Of a DNA stretch of 32,383 bases, positions 16,692 through 24,803 are shown piece by piece. The stretch comes from Verrucomicrobiaceae bacterium (GTDB lineage Bacteria; Verrucomicrobiota; Verrucomicrobiia; Verrucomicrobiales; Verrucomicrobiaceae). The translations under genes and the position numbers were made by a program. A model generated the notes under the pieces. That model made no database searches and was not told the origin of the DNA. It worked only from the letters and a program-made list of their open reading frames with translations. Each line of letters starts with the position of its first letter. Positions within the stretch are counted from its first letter, which is position 1. Location of the stretch: NCBI GenBank assembly GCA_016795375.1, contig JAEUHJ010000190.1, positions 1 through 32,383 on the forward strand. The letters run 5' to 3'.

Positions 16692-18407
16692 ATGAAACGG
16701 ACACTTTGCTTCCACCTGGTTGTCGTGATATTCGCACTGAGTTCCCTGCGCGCGGAACCAGCTCGGCAGGACTGGCTCGGCTTCCAAGGCGAGGGCTTCC
16801 CTGAGATGCGCAAGCAGTGGGACACACCCGCACCCGCCAAGCCCGCTGACGACGCACGCGTCGAGGCAGCATTCCGGCTCGCCGAGAAAAATGCGCGACA
16901 GGCGAACGAGGCGTTCTACCGCTCGCGCCGGTTCATTGACGGCTGGCTGGCCTTCGCCGATCCGGCGACGGGGCTCATTCCGCGCAACCTGCGGGTGGAT
17001 TTCTGGAACGGGCGCGACTCAGCAGCCGACAACTGGCCGTTCATGGTGCTCACGGCGGCGATGACCGACCGGCCGCTCTTCGAGGGGCGGATGCTGGAGA
17101 TGCTGCGCACGGAGATGAAGCTGACCTGCCGCGTGAACCGGCTGCCGGACGACTATTCGTTCAGCAAGAAAGGCTGGCGACGCGAGAAGGTGGACCTCGA
17201 CGCGATCATCTTCGATGGCGCGGAATATGTGAAGGACGGCCTGCTGCCCATCACCGAATGGGTGGGCAAAAGCCCGTGGAGCGAGCGCGCCATCGGCATC
17301 ATTGAGGACATCTGGAAGAACGCGCCGGTGGAGACGCCGTCTGGCAAAATCCCGACGCTGAACTTCGAGGTCAACGGCGACCTGCTGCAGGCGTGCTCGC
17401 GGCTGTTCTGGTTCACCGGCGAGCGCAAGCATCTCGACCGGGCCATCCGCCTCGGCGACTACTACCTGCTCGGCGACCATCACCCGACGCGGGACATGAA
17501 GGAACTCAAGCTCGGCGATCATTCCTGCGAGGTCATCAACGGCCTCTCTGAACTCTACGCCGCCTGCGCCCAAGCCGCGCCGGAGAAGCGCGAAGCTTAC
17601 CGCAAGCCGCTCCACGAGATGTATGACCGCATTCTGGAGATCGCCCGCAACGAGCACGGTTTGATTTATCTCCGCGTCAACAATCAGACCGGCAAACCGC
17701 TCTCCAACGAACTCACCGACAACTGGGGCTACAACTACGACGGCTTTTACACCGCGTTCCTGCTCGACAAGAAAACCGCCTATCGCGACGCTGTGCGCAA
17801 GGCGCTCGGCAACCTCAAGCAGTACTACACGGGACAAGGTGGCATGTGCCAGAGCGGAACCGCCGACGGCTACGCCGACTCCCTCGAAGGAGCCATCACG
17901 CTCCTCAACCGCGAGTGGGTTCCTTCCGCAGCCGAGTGGGTGGACGCGGAGATCAGGACGATGTGGGGCCGGCAGCATTCCAATGGCGTCATCGAAGGCT
18001 GGCACGGCGACGGCAACTCCGCGCGCACCTCGCTCATGTATGCGCTCTGGAAGACGCAGGGCATCACGGTCGGACCGTGGCGCGCGGATGTGCGTTTCGG
18101 CGCTGTGCGCGAGGGCGGCGCGCTCTGCGTCAGCATCGTCGCGGACAAGCCGTGGGAAGGCCGCCTCATCTTCGACAAGCCGCGCCACAAGGTGAACATG
18201 CGACTGCCGCTCGATTATCCGCGAATCAACCAGTTTCCGGAGTGGTTCACCGCGCAGGCTGGCACGCGTTACGAGGTCGGCAGCCCCGACGGCGGCATAA
18301 ACGAAACTCTCGACGGCGCGGCGCTTGTCGCAGGATTACGCGTCGCGCTCGCAGGCGGCGTTGAACGGCGGTTCATCGTCAGCGAGGCGTTCTCACCACA
18401 GAAGTGA
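16692..18407 (+). CDS. Secreted (alpha/alpha)-toroid, six-hairpin glycosidase-like protein
   Basis: This 571-residue protein has a signal peptide (MKRTLCFHLVVVIFALSSLRA) and a long all-helical region (about 50-470) with aromatic and acidic motifs at regular spacing: FIDGWLAFADPATGLIPRNL, NWPFMVLTAAMTD, HLDRAIRLGDYYLLGDHHP, LTDNWGYNYDGFYTAFLLD, GYADSLEGAITLLN and NGVIEGWHGDGNSARTSLMY. This fits an (alpha/alpha)6 barrel as in many glycosidases, lyases and epimerases. A short beta-rich C-terminal domain follows (ADVRFGAVREGGALCVSIVA). I cannot assign a CAZy family or a catalytic pair; unsaturated-glucuronyl hydrolase-like or GH127-like folds are possibilities. It is the last plus-strand gene of the run and is convergent with the DUF4838 gene at 18443, with a 35 bp gap showing no strong terminator. 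Confidence 0.8.
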   Translation: MKRTLCFHLVVVIFALSSLRAEPARQDWLGFQGEGFPEMRKQWDTPAPAKPADDARVEAAFRLAEKNARQANEAFYRSRRFIDGWLAFADPATGLIPRNLRVDFWNGRDSAADNWPFMVLTAAMTDRPLFEGRMLEMLRTEMKLTCRVNRLPDDYSFSKKGWRREKVDLDAIIFDGAEYVKDGLLPITEWVGKSPWSERAIGIIEDIWKNAPVETPSGKIPTLNFEVNGDLLQACSRLFWFTGERKHLDRAIRLGDYYLLGDHHPTRDMKELKLGDHSCEVINGLSELYAACAQAAPEKREAYRKPLHEMYDRILEIARNEHGLIYLRVNNQTGKPLSNELTDNWGYNYDGFYTAFLLDKKTAYRDAVRKALGNLKQYYTGQGGMCQSGTADGYADSLEGAITLLNREWVPSAAEWVDAEIRTMWGRQHSNGVIEGWHGDGNSARTSLMYALWKTQGITVGPWRADVRFGAVREGGALCVSIVADKPWEGRLIFDKPRHKVNMRLPLDYPRINQFPEWFTAQAGTRYEVGSPDGGINETLDGAALVAGLRVALAGGVERRFIVSEAFSPQK

Positions 18408-18442
18408 CATGGCCTGGGCCTGCGCCATCCCGAATCAACGCT

Positions 18443-20482
18443 CTACCGCGTAGGCACCACCACCTTGCCATCCTCGTCCGCGTCCCAGCGATCGGTGGGC
18501 AGGGACTTCGCACCGTTCCAGCCGAGCTTGCGGAAAACTCCCTCGCTGCCCCAGGCGATCATGGCGGAGTTCAGGGCGAGGGGTTGCTCGCGGTAGAGGC
18601 GGCGCATGAGCTGGAATTTCGTCTCCATGTCAGCGCGGAAGCTGGCCATCTCCTCGGGCGCGGGCTTTTGTTTTTTGTGCGCGGCCTCGAAGGCGTGGGT
18701 GCGGGCCTGGATCTCGATGAAGGTGATGGCGGTGCGCAGGAAGGCGATGCGGCGGCGGATGAGATCATCGCTGGCGGCGAGGGTGTGCGCCTCGTCGAGC
18801 AGGCGATGCAGGGCGGCGCAGGTGGCCGCAGTGTAGGGCGCGAGTTTGTTGCCATCTCCGGCGGCGACGCTGTCGGTGATGGCTTCGAGGCGGAGGAACC
18901 ACTGCTTCACCGGCGCGGCGGCGGGACCGAAGCCGGCGCGGCAGTAGTCATCAAGAATGGCATCCACGGACTGGCCGGGTTCCCAGAGCAGGCGGGCGAG
19001 GACGTAGGCATTCAACCCCTCAGCGGCCCAGTGATGCACGAGCGAGTCAAAGTCCGTGCCGAGCAGCCCGCGTCCACTGAAGCGACGGAGGTCGTCGGCG
19101 AGCTTGTGGATGAAAACGCAGGGCGCGCCTTCGCGCCGGCCGTAGAGAAGGAGATTCGGCCGCCACACGAGCTTGCCGGACATGGCGGACCAGGCGTCCC
19201 AATCACGACGGGCTTCGGCGCGGGCTTCGTCGTTGTCGTAGCTGACGCCGACGAAGAAGACCGCCAGGCGCGGGTGCGGCTTCTCCCGCACCGGCGGGGC
19301 CTTGTAGGCGGAGTAGGCGTAAACGACGAACCAGGTGTCCGGCACCTCGGCCTCGATGCGCTCGGCGAGGCGGTTCCAGAACCACACCATGCGGTCGGTG
19401 AGTGCCGCAGCCTCGTAAGTTTTCGGCGGGGAGGCGGTGTAGTCGTTGAGGGTGATGCGGCGGGCCTCCGGGGGATCGAGTTTGCGGCATTCCTCGCAGA
19501 CGCAAAATGTGGCGCGGCTGCCGTCATTCGGGGAGAGGGAGATACTCTTTGCTCCGCTGGTCTTCAGCTCGGCGATCTTGTCGCGGGCGAGGGCGTCGAT
19601 GAGGGCGAGGTTCGATTTGCACAGGCGGGCCCGCTCGGGGTTGCTCTTGCTCATGTCGCGCGAGCCGTCCGGCTGCATGGCGAACCACTCGGGATGCTCG
19701 CGGTGGTATTTTTCCCAAGTATGCGCGTAGGAATGGCCGCCGGCGAGTTTCAGCGTGCCGCCGAGGCGCTGCCACTCCTGCCAGTCGGGCAATGCGCCGC
19801 CCTTGTCGCCCTTGCCGGAGGCTTTGGCGAAGCGGGCGTCGTAATCCTCCGGCGTGAAGCCGAGGTAGGTGAGTCCGTCATCAATACGATCATTGCGGCT
19901 CGACCAGCGGATGTTCCGCTGCGTGATGACGGGAGTGAAATCGCGATCCAGCACCGGCAGGGCGAGCTGTGTGTGACGCGGCGCGACGAGGCCCAGCTCG
20001 CCCGGCCAGAGGTAGCGCATGCCCACGACTTCCTCGAGAAAGGTGACGACGGCGTAACGGCTGCCAGAAGCATCCGCAGGCGTCTTCGCATCTGCTCCGA
20101 GCATGACGAGCGCATTGCCCACTGTGCGCAGCCGCATCCCCCCGCGCTCCAGCCCTGCCGCGGTGATGCCGAGGCGTTTCGCGAGCCGGCTCTCACCGAC
20201 GAGGAGGAAGGTCTCGGGCATCACGCCCTTGTGCGTCGCTCTCAAAGTCATGCCATCCAGCCGCACTTCCGTGAGCGCGGACTCCGTGGTGGCGAGCACC
20301 GGTGCGCGGCCCACACGGCTCAACTGCACGGCGAGCAGCTTCGCCCCAGCCTTCGCCGCCGGACTCGGATCGTCCGCCGTGACGACGAGACAGCGGACGC
20401 CGTCGCGGAAGATGTCAGCGGAGTAAGCCGGAGCAATGCCGCTGAGGAAGATGAGGAGGAAAGGAAGAATGAGAGGCTTCAT
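18443..20482 (-). CDS. Secreted DUF4838 family protein (third paralogue)
   Basis: The 679-residue product begins MKPLILPFLLIFLSGIAPAY, a clear signal peptide. An alpha/beta N-terminal domain follows (AGAKLLAVQLSRVG, FLLVGESRLAKRLGI, VVTFLEEVVGMRYLWPGE). The DUF4838 core has GGHSYAHTWEKYHREHPEW, the cysteine cluster Cys327-x-Cys329-x2-Cys332 in SLSPNDGSRATFCVCEECRK, and WRPNLLLYGRREG. The C-terminal half is helical, with no CBM9 module. The motif order and spacing match the paralogues at 2627 and 13647, but the sequence is clearly diverged, so it is not a recent tandem copy. It lies 37 bp downstream of the DUF262 fusion gene on the same strand and could be read from the same transcript, although the functions look unrelated. 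It is convergent with the toroid gene. Confidence 0.9.
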   Translation of the reverse strand: MKPLILPFLLIFLSGIAPAYSADIFRDGVRCLVVTADDPSPAAKAGAKLLAVQLSRVGRAPVLATTESALTEVRLDGMTLRATHKGVMPETFLLVGESRLAKRLGITAAGLERGGMRLRTVGNALVMLGADAKTPADASGSRYAVVTFLEEVVGMRYLWPGELGLVAPRHTQLALPVLDRDFTPVITQRNIRWSSRNDRIDDGLTYLGFTPEDYDARFAKASGKGDKGGALPDWQEWQRLGGTLKLAGGHSYAHTWEKYHREHPEWFAMQPDGSRDMSKSNPERARLCKSNLALIDALARDKIAELKTSGAKSISLSPNDGSRATFCVCEECRKLDPPEARRITLNDYTASPPKTYEAAALTDRMVWFWNRLAERIEAEVPDTWFVVYAYSAYKAPPVREKPHPRLAVFFVGVSYDNDEARAEARRDWDAWSAMSGKLVWRPNLLLYGRREGAPCVFIHKLADDLRRFSGRGLLGTDFDSLVHHWAAEGLNAYVLARLLWEPGQSVDAILDDYCRAGFGPAAAPVKQWFLRLEAITDSVAAGDGNKLAPYTAATCAALHRLLDEAHTLAASDDLIRRRIAFLRTAITFIEIQARTHAFEAAHKKQKPAPEEMASFRADMETKFQLMRRLYREQPLALNSAMIAWGSEGVFRKLGWNGAKSLPTDRWDADEDGKVVVPTR

Positions 20483-20519
20483 CGGAGAGGGTGGCGGTCA
20501 ACGACAGATTCCGCAAAAG

Positions 20520-22658
20520 TCAGGAGTGGAAATGTTCTTTGATGTAGGCGTTCATTTCGCTCAGCGGAATCTCCTGCGAAGAGTTCCCGCTCCGCGCGAA
20601 AAACTTCTCCAACACCTGCCCGTTCTTGTCTTTGATCTTCACGATGACGGGTTCCTTCGCCGCGGCCGTTTCAACCAGGCAGACCTCTTTCCCGCCGACT
20701 TCGTGAAATGTGATGCCAATTTTGCTTGTGACAAACCCCTTGCCGAACTGCTCGTTGAGCAGATTGCGGAGGTGAAGCTCAAACTTGTCCCGGTCCACAC
20801 CGCCGAGTGAGTGGTAATCGGGAGCCAGGCCGAGAGGTTCGCCATCGTCATTGACTCCGATCAACAGCGTGCCACCGGCGGAGTTGGCGAAGGCGGCGAC
20901 CGTCTTCATGATGACCTCCTCCAGCTTCTTGTTGACCGTCCCCTCCTTCAGATCCCACCGGAGCGTGGACTTGAACTCCAACCCGTCGCTTTCGCCTTCG
21001 GCGATCATGTCTTCCAACGAAATAGGAGCGATGGTGTCCTCGGTCGCGGTGATCCTTTCCAAAAATCCGTTCAGGTTCTTTGCGAGCATCTTGCGCCGCT
21101 CTTCGAGGAACTGCTCGTAGTTCTCGATCTTCCAAAGCTCCGTATCTTCGGGGATGCACTGCAATCCGAGCGCCTTGGGAAATTTCTGTTTTACTTCCAC
21201 GAGATAGTCCTCCGCGTGCGTGGCGGATTTCGTCCGGTTGGCGACCTGCGTGAGAATGGCCCGATTCGTCAGCTCCTGGGCAAGGGCGTATTTGATCCGG
21301 TTGCCCTCGCCGTATCCTCTTTCCTTCAACTTGGAGTAAGGAAAAATGTGGTCCCGCTCCAACTGGTATTTGCTCCCCATGTTTTTTCGCAAGCTCATGC
21401 CCGTGGTGAAGCACACGGCGCCACGGCTCTTGAAATACCAACGCATCATGCTGAACAGCGGATGCTGGATCGCCCGCCCGACAAACTCCGCCGGGAGAAT
21501 CTCCAGGCGTCCGCTTTCCTCCGCGATGACTTGAAGGAGCGCGTCAAACGGCTGCGGGGACTCCGCCAGGGTCCGCAAGTCGCGATCCAGTTTCTGCGGC
21601 AACTGGCTGACGTAGCGCGTCCGCACCTGCGAGTAGAAGAACCACTTCACCATCTTGCGGATCTCCGCGTCGGTGAGATGGGTGCCATTCTTGTCGAAAC
21701 AATAGACGATGATGGGCACCAGCGCGTAGGGCGAGTTGATCTCGTCGGTGTGGTCCACGAACGCGTTGGCCCGCATCAGGTTCACCACGTAGTCGAGCAC
21801 TTGCGTTTCCAGCCGGTTCCAGGCGGCGCGGATCGCCTCGTCGTTCGCGGCATCGTGCAGCTTGCGCATGTCGGAGCCCATGTGATGGAGGCACCCGAGC
21901 AGCACATAGACGATGAAGTCCAACTTGAAGACGTAGCCTTCCTTCTCCAGCGCCGCGAGCTTCGCTTTGAAGCGGTCGCGGGCCTGCGGCCAGTAGCCGG
22001 AGATCTGGGCCAGCGCCAGTTCCGCTTCCGTCAGGGCGACTCCGCTCGCGTTCACTTTGTAGAAGATGTCGATCGCCTCGCGGATGCTCGCCTTCACCGG
22101 GATCGTCTGCTCGGGGAAGTCGCGCTCCTTGATTCGAGTGATCGCATTGATGTTGTCGTTGAGCTTCTTCAAATCGTCCATCGCGAGATCTCTCCCAGCC
22201 TCGGAGAAGCTCGCTTGAAGGTCGAAGGCGCTGATCCTGCCCTTGAACAGATCCGTGATGTTCTGCCAAGCCGGATTGCTCTCCATCCGCGTCTTCATGT
22301 AGTAGGAGAGTTCCAGCGTCTCCACGTTCACATGGAGGCCACGGGTGTCATTCATGATCTCCGCGTGCGTGTAATAGGGCGGAAGTTCGCCACGAATCAG
22401 CATGTAGAGCGTGGTCATCCGTTGCTGGCCATCGAGCAGCAGCTTCACCGCGCCCTGCTTCTCGTTGTATTTATGCGGCCCTTTCAACTCCGGGGGATTG
22501 GCCGTTTCCCAGGTCAACATGGTGCCGGTCGGGTATTCTTTGATGAGCGAGTCGATCAGTTGCTTCGCATCCTCGCGCTTCCAGACATATTCTCGCTGGA
22601 AGGCTGGGACAAACAGTTGGTTCTCGTCGATTTTTTCAAGGATGGTGGAAATCTTCAT
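20520..22658 (-). CDS. DUF262 / HNH (DUF1524-like) / AlbA_2 fusion, probable defence nuclease
   Basis: This 712-residue cytoplasmic protein starts at ATG 22658 (a TTG lies two codons upstream). The N terminus is a DUF262 (GmrS-like ParB/Srx-fold) domain with QREYVW (21-26) and LLLDGQQRMTTL (73-84), the nucleotide-binding/hydrolysis signature. An HNH-type region follows with ERDHIFP (His437), then a TNRAILTQVANRTKS segment carrying the two Asn-containing motifs expected of DUF1524/GmrD nucleases. The C-terminal quarter (about 545-690) is an AlbA_2 (Schlafen-like) domain: ESDGLEFKSTLRWDL with Glu561, AAFANSAGGTLLIGV, and an FARSGNSS ending. GmrSD enzymes cleave modified phage DNA; the AlbA_2 domain may bind nucleic acid or sense infection. 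It is a lone defence-type gene, visibly less GC-rich than its neighbours, which suggests acquisition by transfer. Confidence 0.88.
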   Translation of the reverse strand: MKISTILEKIDENQLFVPAFQREYVWKREDAKQLIDSLIKEYPTGTMLTWETANPPELKGPHKYNEKQGAVKLLLDGQQRMTTLYMLIRGELPPYYTHAEIMNDTRGLHVNVETLELSYYMKTRMESNPAWQNITDLFKGRISAFDLQASFSEAGRDLAMDDLKKLNDNINAITRIKERDFPEQTIPVKASIREAIDIFYKVNASGVALTEAELALAQISGYWPQARDRFKAKLAALEKEGYVFKLDFIVYVLLGCLHHMGSDMRKLHDAANDEAIRAAWNRLETQVLDYVVNLMRANAFVDHTDEINSPYALVPIIVYCFDKNGTHLTDAEIRKMVKWFFYSQVRTRYVSQLPQKLDRDLRTLAESPQPFDALLQVIAEESGRLEILPAEFVGRAIQHPLFSMMRWYFKSRGAVCFTTGMSLRKNMGSKYQLERDHIFPYSKLKERGYGEGNRIKYALAQELTNRAILTQVANRTKSATHAEDYLVEVKQKFPKALGLQCIPEDTELWKIENYEQFLEERRKMLAKNLNGFLERITATEDTIAPISLEDMIAEGESDGLEFKSTLRWDLKEGTVNKKLEEVIMKTVAAFANSAGGTLLIGVNDDGEPLGLAPDYHSLGGVDRDKFELHLRNLLNEQFGKGFVTSKIGITFHEVGGKEVCLVETAAAKEPVIVKIKDKNGQVLEKFFARSGNSSQEIPLSEMNAYIKEHFHS

Positions 22659-22697
22659 CGGCAATAGTATCGGAAAAGGAATAGGGCGTCTTTTCGG

Positions 22698-22856
22698 TCA
22701 GGAGCAACCCTCAGGACAGATGGCGGTGTGTTTATGCCACGGAACCTGACCGCGGATTTGCTGGGCAATGAACTCGCGAAAGGGCGCCTTCACCTCGGGC
22801 GAAAAGGGTGACACCTTCGCCGCGTGGCCTCCTTCGGCGAATCCGGCGGCGGCGGG
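22698..22856 (-). pseudogene. Possible C-terminal remnant of an unidentified gene
   Basis: On the minus strand one frame ending at the TGA complementary to 22698-22700 reads AGFAEGGHAAKVSPFSPEV, then APFREFIAQQIRGQ and VPWHKHTAICPEGCS. That balance of residues looks like a genuine protein tail. No start or upstream domain remains in this frame; a neighbouring frame further upstream reads LLHAHSHTFCFDYL, which would fit a frameshift. I do not recognise the family. It lies immediately upstream of the defence fusion gene and could mark an insertion boundary, or it may be chance. Confidence 0.22.
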
Positions 22857-22926
22857 AGATAGTCGAAACAGAAGGTGTGGGAGTGGGCGTGGAGCAAGGT
22901 TTCACGGGCTATGAGCGGAGAGTTGT

Positions 22927-22940
22927 CCACATATCTGTGG
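22927..22940. repeat. Short inverted repeat, CCACA-N4-TGTGG
   Basis: Five-base arms around a four-base spacer lie about 55 bp upstream of the glycosidase ATG at 22995. The left arm is part of TTGTCCACA, one mismatch from the DnaA-box consensus TTATCCACA. It could be an operator or a single DnaA-like site. Arms this short are frequent by chance, and no second copy was noticed. Confidence 0.2.
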
Positions 22941-22994
22941 CAGGCTCGATCACGGAAAAGCCAGCGGCATGGGGCGCGTTTGGTGGAAAATCCC

Positions 22995-24767
22995 ATGACG
23001 AACGCTCCAAGGCAATGCACTCCCTCCCAGGCACGCGCTGACCGCAGCAGATGTGTTTTGAAGCTGCTCGCGTGCTGGTTGATCGTGGGCACAGCCTGGA
23101 TGCAAGCGGCGGAGGCATCGGCGCGGAATTTCACTGACGGCACGGATGTGGCGGTGAAGTTCGGCGTGCATGAGGTCACGCTTGCCGGCGATGACGCGGC
23201 GGCGAATCCCTTCGACACGGTCGCCACGGTGACTTTCATGCCACCCTCGGGCGCGGCGAAGGCGAAGACGGTGAATGCGTTCTTCGATGGCGGCAGCACC
23301 TGGCGGGCGCGGGTCTATGTGAGTGAGCCGGGCGAATGGAAATGGTCGTCGCGCTGTGCCACGGACACCGGTTTGCATGGCAAGCAGGGTTCCTTCACCG
23401 CCGCAGACTCGAAGTTGCGCGGGCGCCTGCTCATTCACTCGAAGAACCCGGGCCAGTGGATGACGGAGGATGGCCGCTGGTTTCTGAACCTCAATGACAC
23501 CGCGTATTTCCTGCTCTGCGCGCGCGATGGCAGCGGCGCGCCCGTCTCTGATGAGCAGGCGCGGCAGTATGTGCGTGATGATGCGGCCCACGGCATCACC
23601 TCGCTGCGCTGTTTTCTGGCGAGCCGTCGTGGCGGCTTCGCGGAATCCCGGGAGCAATGGATCGCCTGGCATTTCGCGGATGGAACACGCGATCAGTTGC
23701 GTCTGGAGGCCACGCAATGCGCGGATCGGCGACTGCGGATGCTTTTGGACGAGTTTCCCGATGTGGCGGTGCAGCTCATCCTGTTTCCGCTGGAAGGTTA
23801 CGCGCAGGATGACCACTTCTGGACCGCGTTGTCGCTTGTGCAGCGCGAGCGGTTGCTGCGGAACCTCGTCGCCCGCTTCGCGGCCTACCCGCAGATCTTC
23901 TGGCTGATGACCAACGACGCGCACTACGGCGAAAAGCATCCCCGCAACAACGCGATGGTCCGCGAGGTGGGCGCGTATCTTCAAAAGCATGACCCGTGGC
24001 AGCATCCGCGCTCGACGGGCCATGCGCGGCGCGTGCCTTTCTATTTCGGAGCCGAAGACTGGGCCACCTACATCCACATCGAGCACGCGCACGACCTCGG
24101 TGCGGCGGAGATGGAAAAATACCGCGCCTTCGCCAAGCCCGTCTTCCTCGGTGAAGACCGCTACGAGCAGGATCACGGCCCGAGCCGCGATCCCGCGCAC
24201 ATGGACTACTGGCAGCGGCGCTTGTTCTGGACCTGGCTGCTCGCCGGTGGTTCCGCGAACTACGGCGGGCGCTGGTGGTGCGTGCATCCCTACAGCCAGA
24301 CCGGCAAACTGCCTGCCACGCGCGCGGTGAAGCCCATCCCGAAGAACCCCTTCACCGCACCACTCACTGGCCTCGACAGCGTGGCGCACATCCGCGACTA
24401 CTTCACGCGGCGCGGCATCGAACTCTCTGACTTCCAGCCAGATGATGCGCTGGTGAAGGATGCCGATGATGCCGCTGGAGTCCGCGCCCCGAGGCTGGCA
24501 CGCCGTGCGCAGAGCGAGTTCCTCATCTACCATCCGCATGCCGATCCCGCGCTGGACGACCAGCACACCCGCCCCATCGCGGACAAAGCCGCCGCTGTCA
24601 TCGTGGACTTGAGCGCCGCACAGGGTCGTTTCGCCGTCGAGTGGCTCCGCACTGACACGGGCGTGACAGAATCCGGCAAAGAGGTCCCCGGAGGCACGTT
24701 ACTACCGCTCAGGGCACCCTGGCCTGGCGTGGATTGCGTGCTGCGGCTGTCACTGCTCATTGATTGA
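22995..24767 (+). CDS. DUF5060 / DUF4038-like secreted glycosidase
   Basis: This 590-residue protein (ATG at 22995) has an unusually long polar lead before the signal core LKLLACWLIVGTAWMQAAEA. A TTG at 23058 would give a conventional signal peptide and is a real alternative start. A DUF5060-type beta-sandwich (about 45-135: AVKFGVHEVTLAG, FFDGGSTWRARVYV, GEWKWSSRC) precedes a TIM barrel (about 150-470: WFLNLNDTAYFLL, GITSLRCFLASR, VQLILFPLEGY, QIFWLMTNDAHY). Glu387 in KPVFLGEDRYEQDHG occupies the position of the barrel carboxylate seen in the gene at 6467 and is a catalytic candidate. The end is a small beta domain (EFLIYHPHAD, VIVDLSAAQGRFAVEWLRTD). It is divergent from the defence gene and 36 bp upstream of the metallohydrolase gene, so those two are likely co-transcribed. 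Confidence 0.85.
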   Translation: MTNAPRQCTPSQARADRSRCVLKLLACWLIVGTAWMQAAEASARNFTDGTDVAVKFGVHEVTLAGDDAAANPFDTVATVTFMPPSGAAKAKTVNAFFDGGSTWRARVYVSEPGEWKWSSRCATDTGLHGKQGSFTAADSKLRGRLLIHSKNPGQWMTEDGRWFLNLNDTAYFLLCARDGSGAPVSDEQARQYVRDDAAHGITSLRCFLASRRGGFAESREQWIAWHFADGTRDQLRLEATQCADRRLRMLLDEFPDVAVQLILFPLEGYAQDDHFWTALSLVQRERLLRNLVARFAAYPQIFWLMTNDAHYGEKHPRNNAMVREVGAYLQKHDPWQHPRSTGHARRVPFYFGAEDWATYIHIEHAHDLGAAEMEKYRAFAKPVFLGEDRYEQDHGPSRDPAHMDYWQRRLFWTWLLAGGSANYGGRWWCVHPYSQTGKLPATRAVKPIPKNPFTAPLTGLDSVAHIRDYFTRRGIELSDFQPDDALVKDADDAAGVRAPRLARRAQSEFLIYHPHADPALDDQHTRPIADKAAAVIVDLSAAQGRFAVEWLRTDTGVTESGKEVPGGTLLPLRAPWPGVDCVLRLSLLID

Positions 24768-24803
24768 ACTCATCCAAAGATCACCACCCAACCCTGAAAC
24801 GCC

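Larger units (their letters stand above)
22659..22994. other. Divergent intergenic region between the defence gene and the glycosidase
   Basis: About 336 bp separate the starts of the minus-strand DUF262 fusion and the plus-strand glycosidase, so it should carry both promoters. I see no strong -35/-10 pair. It contains a short inverted repeat (22927-22940) and a minus-strand stretch that reads like the end of a lost gene (stop at 22698). GGTGGA, 7 bp before the ATG at 22995, is the nearest thing to a ribosome binding site in the window. Confidence 0.5.

Noticed and set aside
18404..20542. 712-codon plus-strand frame opposite the third DUF4838 gene
   Set aside because: The minus strand has a signal peptide and DUF4838 motifs; the plus frame has no recognisable domain.
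20811..22667. 618-codon plus-strand frame opposite the DUF262 fusion gene
   Set aside because: The minus frame has clear catalytic motifs of three known domains; the plus frame is its mirror.
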